A DNA stretch of 64,000 bases, taken from Corynebacterium efficiens YS-314. GTDB taxonomy: Bacteria; Actinomycetota; Actinomycetes; Mycobacteriales; Mycobacteriaceae. The number at the start of each line of letters is the position of its first letter. Within the stretch, counting starts at the first letter, position 1. The stretch lies in assembly GCF_000011305.1 (NCBI RefSeq), contig NC_004369.1, positions 2,604,001 through 2,668,000 of the forward strand. Direction: 5' to 3'. This document shows positions 53,682-62,551 of this stretch, in pieces. The position numbers and the translations under genes were made by a program. The notes under the pieces are model-generated. The model worked only from the letters and a program-made list of their open reading frames with translations, ran no database searches and had not been told where the DNA came from.

Positions 53682-54962
53682 CTACCCGCGTGGAAGTGGA
53701 ATAGAGATACGTCCCTCCACCGCGGGCAGGGCGATATCGGTGCGGTAGTGGCTGCCGTCGAGCTCGATGTCGGCGATGGTGGCATAGGCCTGGTCGCGGG
53801 CCGCCTCGAGGGTCTCACCGACGCCGATGACATTGAGGACGCGACCACCTGCGGAGACCAGCTCGCCCCGGTCGTTGAGGGCGGTGCCGGCGTGGAGGAT
53901 GTTGTCCGCGTCGGCGTTGCGGATGACATCACCGGTGCGTGGGGTGTCCGGGTAGTTGTGGGAGGCCAGCACCACGGTCAGTGCATATCCGTCGATCCAC
54001 TCGAGCTCGGGCTGCTGCGCGAGAGTACCGGTGGCGACGGAGTTGAGCAGGCCCGCCAGCGGGGTCTTGAGCAGTGCCAGGACCGCCTGGGTCTCCGGGT
54101 CACCGAAGCGGCAGTTGAACTCCACCACGGCAGGGCCCTTCTCACCCCAGGCGATGCCGGCGTAGAGCAGACCGGAGTACGCACACCCACGCCTGGCCAT
54201 CTCCCGGGCGACCGGCACGCAGACCTCATCGACGATGCGCTGCACACCGTCCTCCGGCAGCCAGGGCAGCGGTGTGTAGGCGCCCATGCCACCGGTGTTC
54301 GGGCCCTCATCATTGTTGAAGACACGCTTGTGGTCCTGGGCGGGCAGCAGGGGGACGACCGTCTCGCCGTCGACAAGGCAGAACAGGGACACCTCGGGAC
54401 CGTCGAGGAAGGACTCGAACAACACCGGGTTGCCGGCGGCCAGTACGGCGTCGACATGCTCCCGTGCGGCAGCGCGATCCGGGGTCACCACCACTCCCTT
54501 ACCGGCGGCCAGGCCATCATCCTTGACCACCCAGGTCGGGCCGAAACGGTCGAGGGCGGCTTCGATGGCCTCATCCGTGGCTCCGGGCTGAATGGCCTCG
54601 GCGTGGGCGGTCAGAACACCGGCAGATGCCATGACATCCTTGGCGAACGCCTTGGACCCCTCGATGCGGGCGGCCTCTTTACCCGGACCAAAGACGGCGA
54701 TGCCTGCCTCACGCAGGGCATCGGCGACACCGGCCACGAGAGGGATCTCTGGGCCGATGACCACCAGATCGACGTTCAGTTCACGTGCCAGCGCGGTGAC
54801 GCTGTCAGCATCATCTGCCTTGATGTCGGGGTGGATGGTGGCCAGGGCACCGAGACCGGCGTTGCCGGGTGCCACATGGAGGTCGGTGGTTGCAGGGTCT
54901 TGGGAAAGTCCACGGAGGAGGGCGTGCTCACGGGCGCCCGAGCCGATTACCAGAATGCGCAT
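53682..54962 (-). CDS. purD: Glycinamide ribonucleotide synthetase
   Basis: Step 2 of purine synthesis, 426 residues. ATP-grasp enzyme: [15 protein letters not shown] start, [75 protein letters not shown] lies 8 nt before the ATG, with no Shine-Dalgarno. Confidence 0.97.
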   Translation of the reverse strand: MRILVIGSGAREHALLRGLSQDPATTDLHVAPGNAGLGALATIHPDIKADDADSVTALARELNVDLVVIGPEIPLVAGVADALREAGIAVFGPGKEAARIEGSKAFAKDVMASAGVLTAHAEAIQPGATDEAIEAALDRFGPTWVVKDDGLAAGKGVVVTPDRAAAREHVDAVLAAGNPVLFESFLDGPEVSLFCLVDGETVVPLLPAQDHKRVFNNDEGPNTGGMGAYTPLPWLPEDGVQRIVDEVCVPVAREMARRGCAYSGLLYAGIAWGEKGPAVVEFNCRFGDPETQAVLALLKTPLAGLLNSVATGTLAQQPELEWIDGYALTVVLASHNYPDTPRTGDVIRNADADNILHAGTALNDRGELVSAGGRVLNVIGVGETLEAARDQAYATIADIELDGSHYRTDIALPAVEGRISIPLPRG

Positions 54963-54997
54963 GGTTGTTGAGTTTATCCTGCAAAACTACCCCCGGC

Positions 54998-55600
54998 CTA
55001 TTTCTCCCTCTTCTCGTAGCCGTCCTCCAACCCCAGATAGAACCGGTAGGTGTTGTCCGCGATGGTCTCCGGGTCCCCGGCGACACCCGCCGCAGCATCC
55101 GCGTCGGCCCACCCGCGTGCGCTTTTGGCGACAAACTCGGCGTAGGCCTCCCGGGGTGGCTCAGCGGTGACACCGGCGATATAGCGGTCGAGTGCCCAGA
55201 GGGTGAGGTCCCATCCCACCGCGGTGGCACCGGACCCGTACCTGTCGGCGAAATCCTCCCGGAGGTCCTCCGTGCGGGTGCTGTACCCGGCGGCCAGGAG
55301 TGAATCATCACCATCCGGGGTCACCTCCACATTGAGGAAGGCCACATCCCCTCCCTTCTCCCAGGTGATGAGGAAGGAATGATCCGTACATGATTCGATT
55401 CTCCCGCTCGCGGTGTCCTCGATCTCGTAGACGAACTCATCCCGCGTCACCTTCCCGAACCACTGCTCCAGGTGTTTCTCCTGAGTGAGGTATGCGAACA
55501 ACACATCAGCCGGGACGGGGAACCTGGCACCGACATGATGGGCCACGACCTCAGGATTGTCGTGGTTGACCTGCCTGATGATTGATGTCGTCGGGTTCAT
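54998..55600 (-). CDS. SRPBCC/AHSA1-type START-fold protein
   Basis: 200 residues beginning MNPTTSIIRQVNHDN. The helix-grip pattern VGARFPVPADVLFAYLTQEKHLEQWFGKV ... GRIESCTDHSFLITWEKGGDVAFLNVEVTP is typical of AHSA1/polyketide-cyclase-like domains, with a C-terminal extension (WDLTLWALDRYIAGV) that closes the cavity. Ligand unknown. The 39-codon longer ORF is rejected because it reads back through the divergent HIT gene. It is divergent from the HIT gene across only 28 bp. Confidence 0.8.
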   Translation of the reverse strand: MNPTTSIIRQVNHDNPEVVAHHVGARFPVPADVLFAYLTQEKHLEQWFGKVTRDEFVYEIEDTASGRIESCTDHSFLITWEKGGDVAFLNVEVTPDGDDSLLAAGYSTRTEDLREDFADRYGSGATAVGWDLTLWALDRYIAGVTAEPPREAYAEFVAKSARGWADADAAAGVAGDPETIADNTYRFYLGLEDGYEKREK

Positions 55601-55628
55601 GCCACCCGATACTAGTAACCTTGGGCAC
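55601..55628. promoter_or_regulatory. 28-bp divergent, overlapping leaderless promoters
   Basis: Minus-strand TAGTAT 8 nt from the SRPBCC ATG and plus-strand TAACCT 7 nt from the HIT ATG occupy almost the same bases. Any -35 element of one promoter must lie in the coding region of the other gene. Confidence 0.6.
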
Positions 55629-56057
55629 ATGAGCACCGTTTTCACCAAAATCATCGACGGCGACCTACCGGGGCGCTTCGTCTTCCGTTCCGACAGTGTC
55701 GTGGCATTCCTCAGCATTGAACCCCTGGCCTACGGCCACACCCTGGTGGTTCCGGTCATGGAGGTGGACCGCTGGACCGACCTGCCACAGGATATCTGGG
55801 GTGAGGTCAATGAGGCGGCCCAACTGATCGGTGATGCCATCCGTGAGGCTTTCAACGCCCCACGCTGTGGCTATATCATCGCCGGCTTTGATGTCCCCCA
55901 CACCCACATCCACCTCTTCCCCACCGACAAGATGGCGGATTACAGCTTCTCCAACGCCATGGCAGCCGATGCGACCGATCCGGAGAAGATGGATGAGGCC
56001 GCTCAGAAGATCCGTGAGGTCCTGGGTACCGATGAGGATGGCTGGCCCCTGGGATAG
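55629..56057 (+). CDS. HIT-family nucleotide hydrolase
   Basis: 142 residues of the histidine triad family (HINT branch). It has TKIIDGDLPGRFVFRSDSVVAFLS, GHTLVVPVMEVDRW, and the triad VPHTHIHLFP. HINT proteins hydrolyse phosphoramidates such as adenosine 5'-monophosphoramidate. The C-terminal 40 residues are Asp/Met-rich and end GWPLG. The upstream in-frame codons from 55557 are rejected for the ATG placed after the leaderless promoter. Confidence 0.93.
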   Translation: MSTVFTKIIDGDLPGRFVFRSDSVVAFLSIEPLAYGHTLVVPVMEVDRWTDLPQDIWGEVNEAAQLIGDAIREAFNAPRCGYIIAGFDVPHTHIHLFPTDKMADYSFSNAMAADATDPEKMDEAAQKIREVLGTDEDGWPLG

Positions 56058-56072
56058 GCCGGATGAGCCCGT

Positions 56073-57488
56073 TCAGTCTTCCATCCGCGACGGGAGGGTG
56101 ATGGTGAACACTGTCCCCTCACCTACCTCACTGTCCACGGTGATGGTGCCACGGTGCCCCTCCACCAGCGACTTGGTGATGGCCAGTCCCAGTCCGGAAC
56201 CGCCCGAGGCGCGGGATCGGGAGGTGTCCGTCCGGTAGAAACGTTCGAAGATGTGCTGGGCATCCTCTGCGGTCATGCCCACGCCGTCATCGACGACCCG
56301 TACCAGCACGGAACCGCCCTCGGCGCTGATCTCGATCTCCACGGAGGCATCCGGACCGCCGTGGTTGAGTCCGTTGTTCACCAGATTGGTCAAGACCTGA
56401 TGCAACCGGGTGGCATCGCCCTCCACCACCGGGAGCGATCCCGTTTTGTTCACCACGGTGATGGATCGCTCCGGCCAGGCCGCACGCATGGAACTGGCTA
56501 CGGAGAGCGACAGCTCCAGTACATCCACCGGCCGTTTCTCCATCTGCTGCCCCTCGGCGCGGGTCAGTGACAGCAGATCCTCAACCAGCACACTCATCCG
56601 TTGTGCCTCGCCACTGATCTTGGACAACACCCAGTCCGCATCACGGGTCGCGCCGGAGTGATACAGCTCCGAGTACCCTTTCACGGACGTCAACGGGGTT
56701 CTGAGTTCGTGGGAGGCATCGCCGACGAAGCGGCGCATCTGTGATTCCTTCTCCTGGGCCGACAGGATGGAGGCCTGCAGCTGTTCGAGCATGATGTTCA
56801 GTGCATTGGCCAGCTGTCCCACCTCCGTGGTCATCGGCCACTGCGGTACGCGCCGGTCGAGGTCGCCGCCAGCGATGCTCTTCGCGGTCTTCTCCACCTC
56901 CCGAAGCGGCCGGAGGGAACGGTTGACCAGGTAGAGGGAACTTAACAGAATGGCGACCACGATGAGCATGCCGATGACAAGCTGCACGATCACCAGTCGG
57001 TAGAGCAGCATGGATTCCGGGGCCAGACTCTTGCCCACCACGGTGATGGTCCCATTATCGGAGATGGCGATGACGCGCCACGGAACACTTGAGGATGACC
57101 CCGGCGCGGCACTGGCTGTGTGGGGACCGATACCGATGGTGGTCTCTCCCAGGTCGGGGGCGGAGTCGGACTGGTTGAACACCATGTGGGAGCCATCGGG
57201 GAAAATCCGCACCACATAGTAGTCGCTGGGAGGGCCCAGGGTGATGCTGCCGAAGAGCTCGGCTGTCTGGGCCCAGCTGTTCATGGCGGACTCGAGTTCC
57301 TGGTCCATGCGCGAGTAGGACACCTCGCGCATGAGACTGGACACCGCGATGGCGTTGACCAGCAACCCGAGCCCCGCGATGCCGACCACCAGGAGGATGA
57401 TCCGGGTGCGCAGGGGTACCCCGCGGGCAGCCTGACGGAATCTACCCACCGGGGTGACCTGGGCATGGGGGTTTTCGGGAGCTGTCAT
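56073..57488 (-). CDS. phoS: Sensor histidine kinase of the phosphate-starvation system
   Basis: 471 residues: TM1 at about 28-50, an extracytoplasmic sensor of about 110 residues, TM2 at 164-187, a HAMP domain (188-240), HisKA with phospho-acceptor His260 in GDASHELRTPLTSVKGY, and an HATPase domain (NLVNNGLNHGG, RVVDDGVGM, GSGLGLAITKSLVEGHRGTI). It is paired with the OmpR-type regulator phoR immediately upstream, as in C. glutamicum PhoRS. The ATG at 57488 is chosen; TTG 57500 is an alternative near the phoR stop. Assignment rests on order and remembered similarity plus the pst genes in the window. Confidence 0.85.
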   Translation of the reverse strand: MTAPENPHAQVTPVGRFRQAARGVPLRTRIILLVVGIAGLGLLVNAIAVSSLMREVSYSRMDQELESAMNSWAQTAELFGSITLGPPSDYYVVRIFPDGSHMVFNQSDSAPDLGETTIGIGPHTASAAPGSSSSVPWRVIAISDNGTITVVGKSLAPESMLLYRLVIVQLVIGMLIVVAILLSSLYLVNRSLRPLREVEKTAKSIAGGDLDRRVPQWPMTTEVGQLANALNIMLEQLQASILSAQEKESQMRRFVGDASHELRTPLTSVKGYSELYHSGATRDADWVLSKISGEAQRMSVLVEDLLSLTRAEGQQMEKRPVDVLELSLSVASSMRAAWPERSITVVNKTGSLPVVEGDATRLHQVLTNLVNNGLNHGGPDASVEIEISAEGGSVLVRVVDDGVGMTAEDAQHIFERFYRTDTSRSRASGGSGLGLAITKSLVEGHRGTITVDSEVGEGTVFTITLPSRMED

Positions 57489-57502
57489 ACTAGCCGTCAA
57501 GC

Positions 57503-58213
57503 CTAGGTGCGCGGGGTGCGCAGGACGTAACCCACTCCTCGGACGGTCTGGATGAGCTGGGGCTCATGGGTGTCCACCTTGCGGCGGAGGTAGGAGATAT
57601 AGGATTCGACGACGTTTCCATCCCCACCGAAGTCGTAGTGCCACACATTGTCCAGGATCTTCGCCTTGGACAGCACCACCTCGGCGTTGAGCATGAGATA
57701 ACGCAGCAGATTGAACTCCGTCGGGGAGAGATCAACCAGCTCACCGGCCTTGGTCACCTCGTGGGTCTCATCATTGAGGGTGAGATCGGCGTAGGTGAGG
57801 GTGGCGTCATTGCTCTCGGATTCAACGGAACCACCACGGCGCAGGATCACCCGCAGACGGGTGATCACCTCCTCGAGGGAGAACGGCTTGGTCACATAAT
57901 CATCCGCGCCGATGGTGAGGCCGTGGATTCGGTTTTCCACGGCATCCTTGGCGGTGAGGTAGAGAACCGGCCCGTCCAGTCCCTCCGCGCGGAGCTTGGT
58001 GAGCAGTTCGAAACCGTCCATGCCGGGCATCATCACGTCGAGGATGTAGGCGTCCGGACGGAATTCGCGGGCGATTTTCAGCCCCTCATTGCCGTCGCTG
58101 GCGGTCATGACGTTGAAACCCTGGAATTTGAGGCTCACGGTGAGCAGCTCCACGATGTTGGGTTCATCATCGACGACAAGGACCTTGACCTGTCCGTCAG
58201 TCTGGTTTTCCAT
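57503..58213 (-). CDS. phoR: OmpR/PhoB-type response regulator of the phosphate-starvation system
   Basis: 236 residues. Receiver domain with acidic pocket Asp15-Asp16, phospho-acceptor Asp59 in YILDVMMPGMDG and Lys109 in VTKPF. C-terminal winged helix with NLLRYLMLNAEVVLSK, VESYISYLRRKVD and the TVRGVGYVLR wing. It binds pho boxes and activates genes such as pstSCAB when phosphate is scarce (C. glutamicum knowledge). The start is at ATG 58213, with AGGAAG 11-12 nt upstream; GTG 58225 lies too close to that site. It precedes phoS by 14 nt. Confidence 0.88.
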   Translation of the reverse strand: MENQTDGQVKVLVVDDEPNIVELLTVSLKFQGFNVMTASDGNEGLKIAREFRPDAYILDVMMPGMDGFELLTKLRAEGLDGPVLYLTAKDAVENRIHGLTIGADDYVTKPFSLEEVITRLRVILRRGGSVESESNDATLTYADLTLNDETHEVTKAGELVDLSPTEFNLLRYLMLNAEVVLSKAKILDNVWHYDFGGDGNVVESYISYLRRKVDTHEPQLIQTVRGVGYVLRTPRT

Positions 58214-58369
58214 ATGGTTCAGCACTTCCTAAGGGTATGTGTCTGGTGCGATCTTGTCTCCAGTCAACACCGTGGCCATAGCGGCCAGCTGACCGATTCC
58301 TGTGAGAATACTGTAAACATTTTTGTTCGATTGTGCCCGGAAAACGGAAATCCCTTAGAGTTACGCTCC

Positions 58370-59809
58370 ATGAATCCCACAGCCTCGCAACGTTGGACCT
58401 TCCTGGCCGTGATCAGCGCTGGCCTGTTTCTCATCGGCGTGGATAATTCCATTCTCTATACGGCGCTGCCGGTGTTGCGGGAGGAACTGCAGGCCACCGA
58501 GCTGCAGGGGCTGTGGATCATCAATGCCTACCCCCTGATGCTGGCTGGCCTGCTGCTGGGTACGGGCACGCTCGGGGACAAGATCGGGCACCGTCTGATG
58601 TTCCTCACCGGACTGGCGGTCTTTGGCGTGGCCTCCCTGGCCGCCGCCTTCTCCCCAACGGCATGGGTGCTGGTGGCCGCGCGCGCCTTGCTGGGGATCG
58701 GTGCGGCGGCGATGATGCCCGCCACACTCGCACTGATCCGGATCACCTTTGAGGATGAGCGGGAGAGAAATACCGCCATCGGCATCTGGGGATCGGTGGC
58801 GCTCGCGGGTGCGGCGGCCGGCCCGGTTCTCGGCGGTGTGCTGCTTGAGTTCTTCTGGTGGGGTTCGGTGTTCCTGATCAATGTGCCGGTGGTTCTGATA
58901 GCACTCGTCCTCACCCTGCTGGTCGCCCCGCCCAATATGCCCAACCCGGACAAACACTGGGATGCGCTCTCCTCGGTGTATGCGCTCCTGGCCCTGACCG
59001 GTCTGGTCATGGCGATCAAGGAGGCCGTGTCCCCCACCGGGCAGCTCTGGCTGCTCGCGGTGGTGGTTGCCGTTGTGGGTGCGGTGCTGTTCCAGCGTCG
59101 ACAGGCGTCACAGCCGGAACCCCTCCTGGACTTCTCGCTCTTCCGCAACCGCCTGTTCACCGGTGGCGTGATCGCGGCCGGCCTGGCCATGTTTGTGGTT
59201 GCCGGCCTGGAGATGACCACCACGCAGCGCTTCCAGCTGTCCGCGGGGTTCAGCCCCCTGGAGGCCGGCTTCCTGATGACGGCGCTGGCGGCGGCGAGCA
59301 TCCCGATGTCGGTCATCGGTGGTGCCAACCTACACCGCTGGGGCTTCCTGCCGCTGATCAGCGGTGGTTTCCTCAGCGCGACGGTCGGTGTCGCCCTGAT
59401 CATCTGGGCGCTGGATGTGAGCCTGATCCCCCTGGTCGTGGGCCTGGTGCTCGTCGGCCTCGGCAGCGGCGCCACGATCTCTGTCGCCTCCACCGCCATC
59501 ATCGGGTCCGCGCCGGTCCGCAAGGCCGGGATGGCCGCCTCCATCGAGGAGGTGTCCTACGAGTTCGGCACGTTGTGCTCCGTGGCGATCCTCGGCAGCC
59601 TCTTCCCCGCGTTCTACGCCCTCTCCGCACCGGCCGAGGTGGCCGACAGTTTCGCCACCGGGGTGGATCATGCGGTGTTCGGCGAGGCCGCCCGCGCCGC
59701 GCTGGACTCGGCCTATGTCAACGTCCTGTTCATCGCCCTCGGTGTGGCCCTGGTGACCACCTTCATCACCGCGTGGTGCTTCCGCGACAACCCGAAGCGC
59801 CCCGGGTGA
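58370..59809 (+). CDS. MFS drug transporter, DHA2 (14-TM) family
   Basis: 479 residues with about 14 membrane segments. Motif A GTLGDKIGHR follows TM2, and antiporter motif C is in GAAAGPVLGGVLLEFFWW. The N-terminus FLIGVDNSILYTALPVL is typical of DHA2 drug:H+ antiporters such as LfrA/QacA. Substrates are not predictable. TAGAGT lies 8 nt before the ATG at 58370, so the mRNA may be leaderless. Divergent from phoR across about 156 bp; no regulator gene is linked. Confidence 0.9.
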   Translation: MNPTASQRWTFLAVISAGLFLIGVDNSILYTALPVLREELQATELQGLWIINAYPLMLAGLLLGTGTLGDKIGHRLMFLTGLAVFGVASLAAAFSPTAWVLVAARALLGIGAAAMMPATLALIRITFEDERERNTAIGIWGSVALAGAAAGPVLGGVLLEFFWWGSVFLINVPVVLIALVLTLLVAPPNMPNPDKHWDALSSVYALLALTGLVMAIKEAVSPTGQLWLLAVVVAVVGAVLFQRRQASQPEPLLDFSLFRNRLFTGGVIAAGLAMFVVAGLEMTTTQRFQLSAGFSPLEAGFLMTALAAASIPMSVIGGANLHRWGFLPLISGGFLSATVGVALIIWALDVSLIPLVVGLVLVGLGSGATISVASTAIIGSAPVRKAGMAASIEEVSYEFGTLCSVAILGSLFPAFYALSAPAEVADSFATGVDHAVFGEAARAALDSAYVNVLFIALGVALVTTFITAWCFRDNPKRPG

Positions 59810-59884
59810 TGCTTGTCGACGAAAAACCCGATGGCCCATTCTGTCCCCGAGACAGGAGTTACCCGCTGGCTTAGAGTCGTGGAC

Positions 59885-61186
59885 ATGACTGTTGCCAAAC
59901 GTCCCCCCGTTATCTCCTGGGCCTTCTGGGACTGGGGCTCCGCCGCCTTCAACGCGGTCCTGGTGACCTTCATCTTCTCGGTCTACCTCACCGACTCGGT
60001 GGGATCGACCCTGCCCTCGGGCAATGCCACCCCCCTGTACTCCATGGCGGTGGCCCTGGCCGGTGTGGTGGTGGCGGTGGTCGCCCCGGTGATGGGACGA
60101 CGCTCCGATATCTGGGGCACCCGCCGGGCATCCCTGCGTATCTGGACACTGGTCACCATCATCCTGATGTTCAGCCTCTTTGCCGTGAAGAACACCGATC
60201 CGGCGTATTACTGGATCGGTGTGGCCATCATGGCGGTGGCCAATGTGACCTTCGAATTCGCGGAGGTCCAGTACTATGCCCAACTCTCGCAGGTCTCGAC
60301 GCCCCACACCGTGGGCCGGGTCTCCGGCTTCGGGTGGTCGATGGGTTATTTCGGCGGGATCTTCCTCCTGCTGATCTGTTATTTCGGGTTCGTGGCGGGC
60401 GAGGGGGACACCCGTGGTTTCCTCAACATCCCGACAGAAGAGGGACTGAATATCCGCCTGGTGGCCGTGTTCGCCGCCGTGTGGTTCCTGGTCTCCGCGC
60501 TGCCCGCCCTGTTTCGCATCCCGGAGATCACCCCGCAGGCCGTTGACGGCCACCAACCCCGCGGCATCGTGGCCGCCTACGCCGACCTGTTCCGGCAGAT
60601 CGGGAAACTGTGGCGGAGCAACCGCAACGCGGTGTTCTTCCTCATCGCCTCAGCGGTGTTCCGTGATGGCCTGGCCGGGGTGTTCACCTTCGGTGCCATC
60701 CTGGCGGTCACCGTCTACGAGCTCTCCGCAGGTGATGTTCTGTTGTTCGGGGTGGCAGCCAATGTGGTCTCCGCACTGGGTGCCCTGCTCGGGGGCTTTC
60801 TCGACGACCGGATCGGCCCCAAACCCATCATCATCGTCTCCCTGCTGATCATGGTGGTGGATGTGGTGATTCTCTACTTCGTGGATGGACCGCAGAACTT
60901 CTGGATCTTCGGCCTGATCCTGTGTGCGTTCGTGGGGCCGGCACAATCGGCGTCGAGAAGCTTTTTGACCCGGCTGTCCCCGGACCGCCAGGAGGGCCAG
61001 CTCTTCGGCCTCTACGCGACCACCGGGCGCGCCGTGAGCTGGATGGCCCCGACGCTGTTCGGACTGTTCGTGGCCATCACCGGTGAGGACCGCGCGGGCA
61101 TCTGGGGTATCGGTCTGTTGCTGCTGCTGGGTGCGGGCCTGTTGATGGCGGTGAAACCCCCGGCCAGGGAAGATAACCGCAGGTAG
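59885..61186 (+). CDS. MFS transporter, UMF1/Atg22-like family
   Basis: 433 residues with about 12 membrane segments. The UMF1 family hallmarks are WAFWDWGSAAFNAVLVTFIFSVYL at the N-terminus, APVMGRRSDIWGTRR in loop 2-3, GRVSGFGWSMGYFGG, and SRSFLTRLSPDRQEGQLFGLYATTGRA near the C-terminus. Yeast Atg22 exports vacuolar amino acids; bacterial substrates are unknown. TAGAGT lies 7 nt before the ATG at 59885 (leaderless). The two MFS genes are tandem but not obviously co-transcribed. Confidence 0.87.
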   Translation: MTVAKRPPVISWAFWDWGSAAFNAVLVTFIFSVYLTDSVGSTLPSGNATPLYSMAVALAGVVVAVVAPVMGRRSDIWGTRRASLRIWTLVTIILMFSLFAVKNTDPAYYWIGVAIMAVANVTFEFAEVQYYAQLSQVSTPHTVGRVSGFGWSMGYFGGIFLLLICYFGFVAGEGDTRGFLNIPTEEGLNIRLVAVFAAVWFLVSALPALFRIPEITPQAVDGHQPRGIVAAYADLFRQIGKLWRSNRNAVFFLIASAVFRDGLAGVFTFGAILAVTVYELSAGDVLLFGVAANVVSALGALLGGFLDDRIGPKPIIIVSLLIMVVDVVILYFVDGPQNFWIFGLILCAFVGPAQSASRSFLTRLSPDRQEGQLFGLYATTGRAVSWMAPTLFGLFVAITGEDRAGIWGIGLLLLLGAGLLMAVKPPAREDNRR

Positions 61187-61285
61187 AGTGGATTTTTAAG
61201 CGAGTGGGGGCACCCGTGTCCACCCCGGCCCCTAAAGTGGGATTAGAACATGTGAACTAATCAATTTTACCTCGGGGGTGACACC

Positions 61286-62551
61286 ATGTTTGACCAGATG
61301 TTCGACCCGACAGACGAACAAGGGGCCGATGGCCCCGTTAATCAGCTTTATTATTACTCCGTCAACAATGTCAATAATCCCATGGCCGTGGCCGGCACTT
61401 CGATGCGGCGGGCCTGGCACCTGTACTGGGAGGAACTCATACCGGAGGAAGATACCGATCTGGAACTCGCCGTGGCTTCGCTGTCAATCGGCACCGGGGA
61501 AAGCCGTGGCAGAGTCCAATCACTGATCATGGCGTTCTACCAGCTCGCGGACCTTCCCCGCCTCCACTCGCTCCAGCATGAGTTCTTCCACCTGGATCTG
61601 AACCGGCTGCTTGCTATCTCCACCGCGCTCGCCGGCCTGAACCCCGACCACCTGCCCACGGTGGATGAGCACCTCACGGAGTACCTCACGCCGTGCGCTC
61701 CCAATCAGATGCTGCCCTCCACCGGGGCGATCAAACGGAAGATCGCCGCCATCAGGGATATGGTCGATGATCCCCGGGCCACCGGCAGCAGAGTGCGGAA
61801 GAACTTCAACGTCTCCGTCGGCACAGACGGGACCGCAGAAGTCCACGCGGAGGTCTCCCCCATGGATGCCCAGATGATTCAGGATGCGGTGACACAACAC
61901 GCAGCCAACACCGGCAAGACGGAATCCGAGGCCCTGGTGGACCTGATCCGGGAACATATCAATCTCGATGTCACTGTCAACCTCTACACCGCGAAGGATC
62001 TCGCTGATGCCCCTGTGTGGTCAAGCAGCGTTGGCTGGCTGGATGCCTGCTCGGGAGTGGAATGGGTCGGTCACGCCACCCGATTCCGGGATATGGACGA
62101 GGCGATGGGCAAACACACCTCCGGCCACGACCCAACCCCGGACATCGCTGCAGCACTGACCGGACGGGATGGCACCTGCGGTTTCCCGGGCTGCAATGTC
62201 AGGGCAGAGAATTGCGACTGTGACCACCGCGTGAACCACGCTGATGGTGGTGCGACATGCCGACACAACTGCAAGCGGCTGTGCAGACACCACCACAACC
62301 CCAAGACCAACGGTCGGATCGCTTACCTCATGGATCCCGTCACCGGAATCACCGTGTGGGTACTGGAGGACGGATCCTGGGCGGTCGATGTGCCGGAAGG
62401 ACCATTGACCCCGGCCAGCGCCAGGTGGGCACAGACCGTCTCCCAGTACCGCACCGCGCACCGTAAGCGCTGGGCGGCTGAGGCTAGAGCCGAGGCGAGG
62501 GCGGCAGCGAAAGGAACCGCTGAAACCCAGGCCGACGAGCCACCGTTCTAG
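61286..62551 (+). CDS. DUF222/13E12-type HNH endonuclease family protein
   Basis: 421 residues of the 13E12-repeat family, multi-copy in Corynebacterium and Mycobacterium. The N-terminal DUF222 helical region spans about 1-270. The C-terminal HNH domain has the zinc-ligand cysteines CGFPGC, the CDCDHRVNHADGG catalytic core and RHNCKRLCRHHHNPKTNG. The tail is Ala/Arg-rich and ends TQADEPPF. The family is common beside mobile DNA, but no transposase or repeats flank this copy. Some members may be domesticated or silent copies. The stop codon overlaps the ddh stop by 4 nt (CTAG). Confidence 0.88.
   Translation: MFDQMFDPTDEQGADGPVNQLYYYSVNNVNNPMAVAGTSMRRAWHLYWEELIPEEDTDLELAVASLSIGTGESRGRVQSLIMAFYQLADLPRLHSLQHEFFHLDLNRLLAISTALAGLNPDHLPTVDEHLTEYLTPCAPNQMLPSTGAIKRKIAAIRDMVDDPRATGSRVRKNFNVSVGTDGTAEVHAEVSPMDAQMIQDAVTQHAANTGKTESEALVDLIREHINLDVTVNLYTAKDLADAPVWSSSVGWLDACSGVEWVGHATRFRDMDEAMGKHTSGHDPTPDIAAALTGRDGTCGFPGCNVRAENCDCDHRVNHADGGATCRHNCKRLCRHHHNPKTNGRIAYLMDPVTGITVWVLEDGSWAVDVPEGPLTPASARWAQTVSQYRTAHRKRWAAEARAEARAAAKGTAETQADEPPF

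Noticed and set aside
61238..61258. LexA/SOS-like palindrome before the HNH gene
   Set aside because: TTAG and CTAA flank an AACATGTGAA core, but the halves do not match the corynebacterial TCGAAC/GTTCGA box and the centre is not palindromic.
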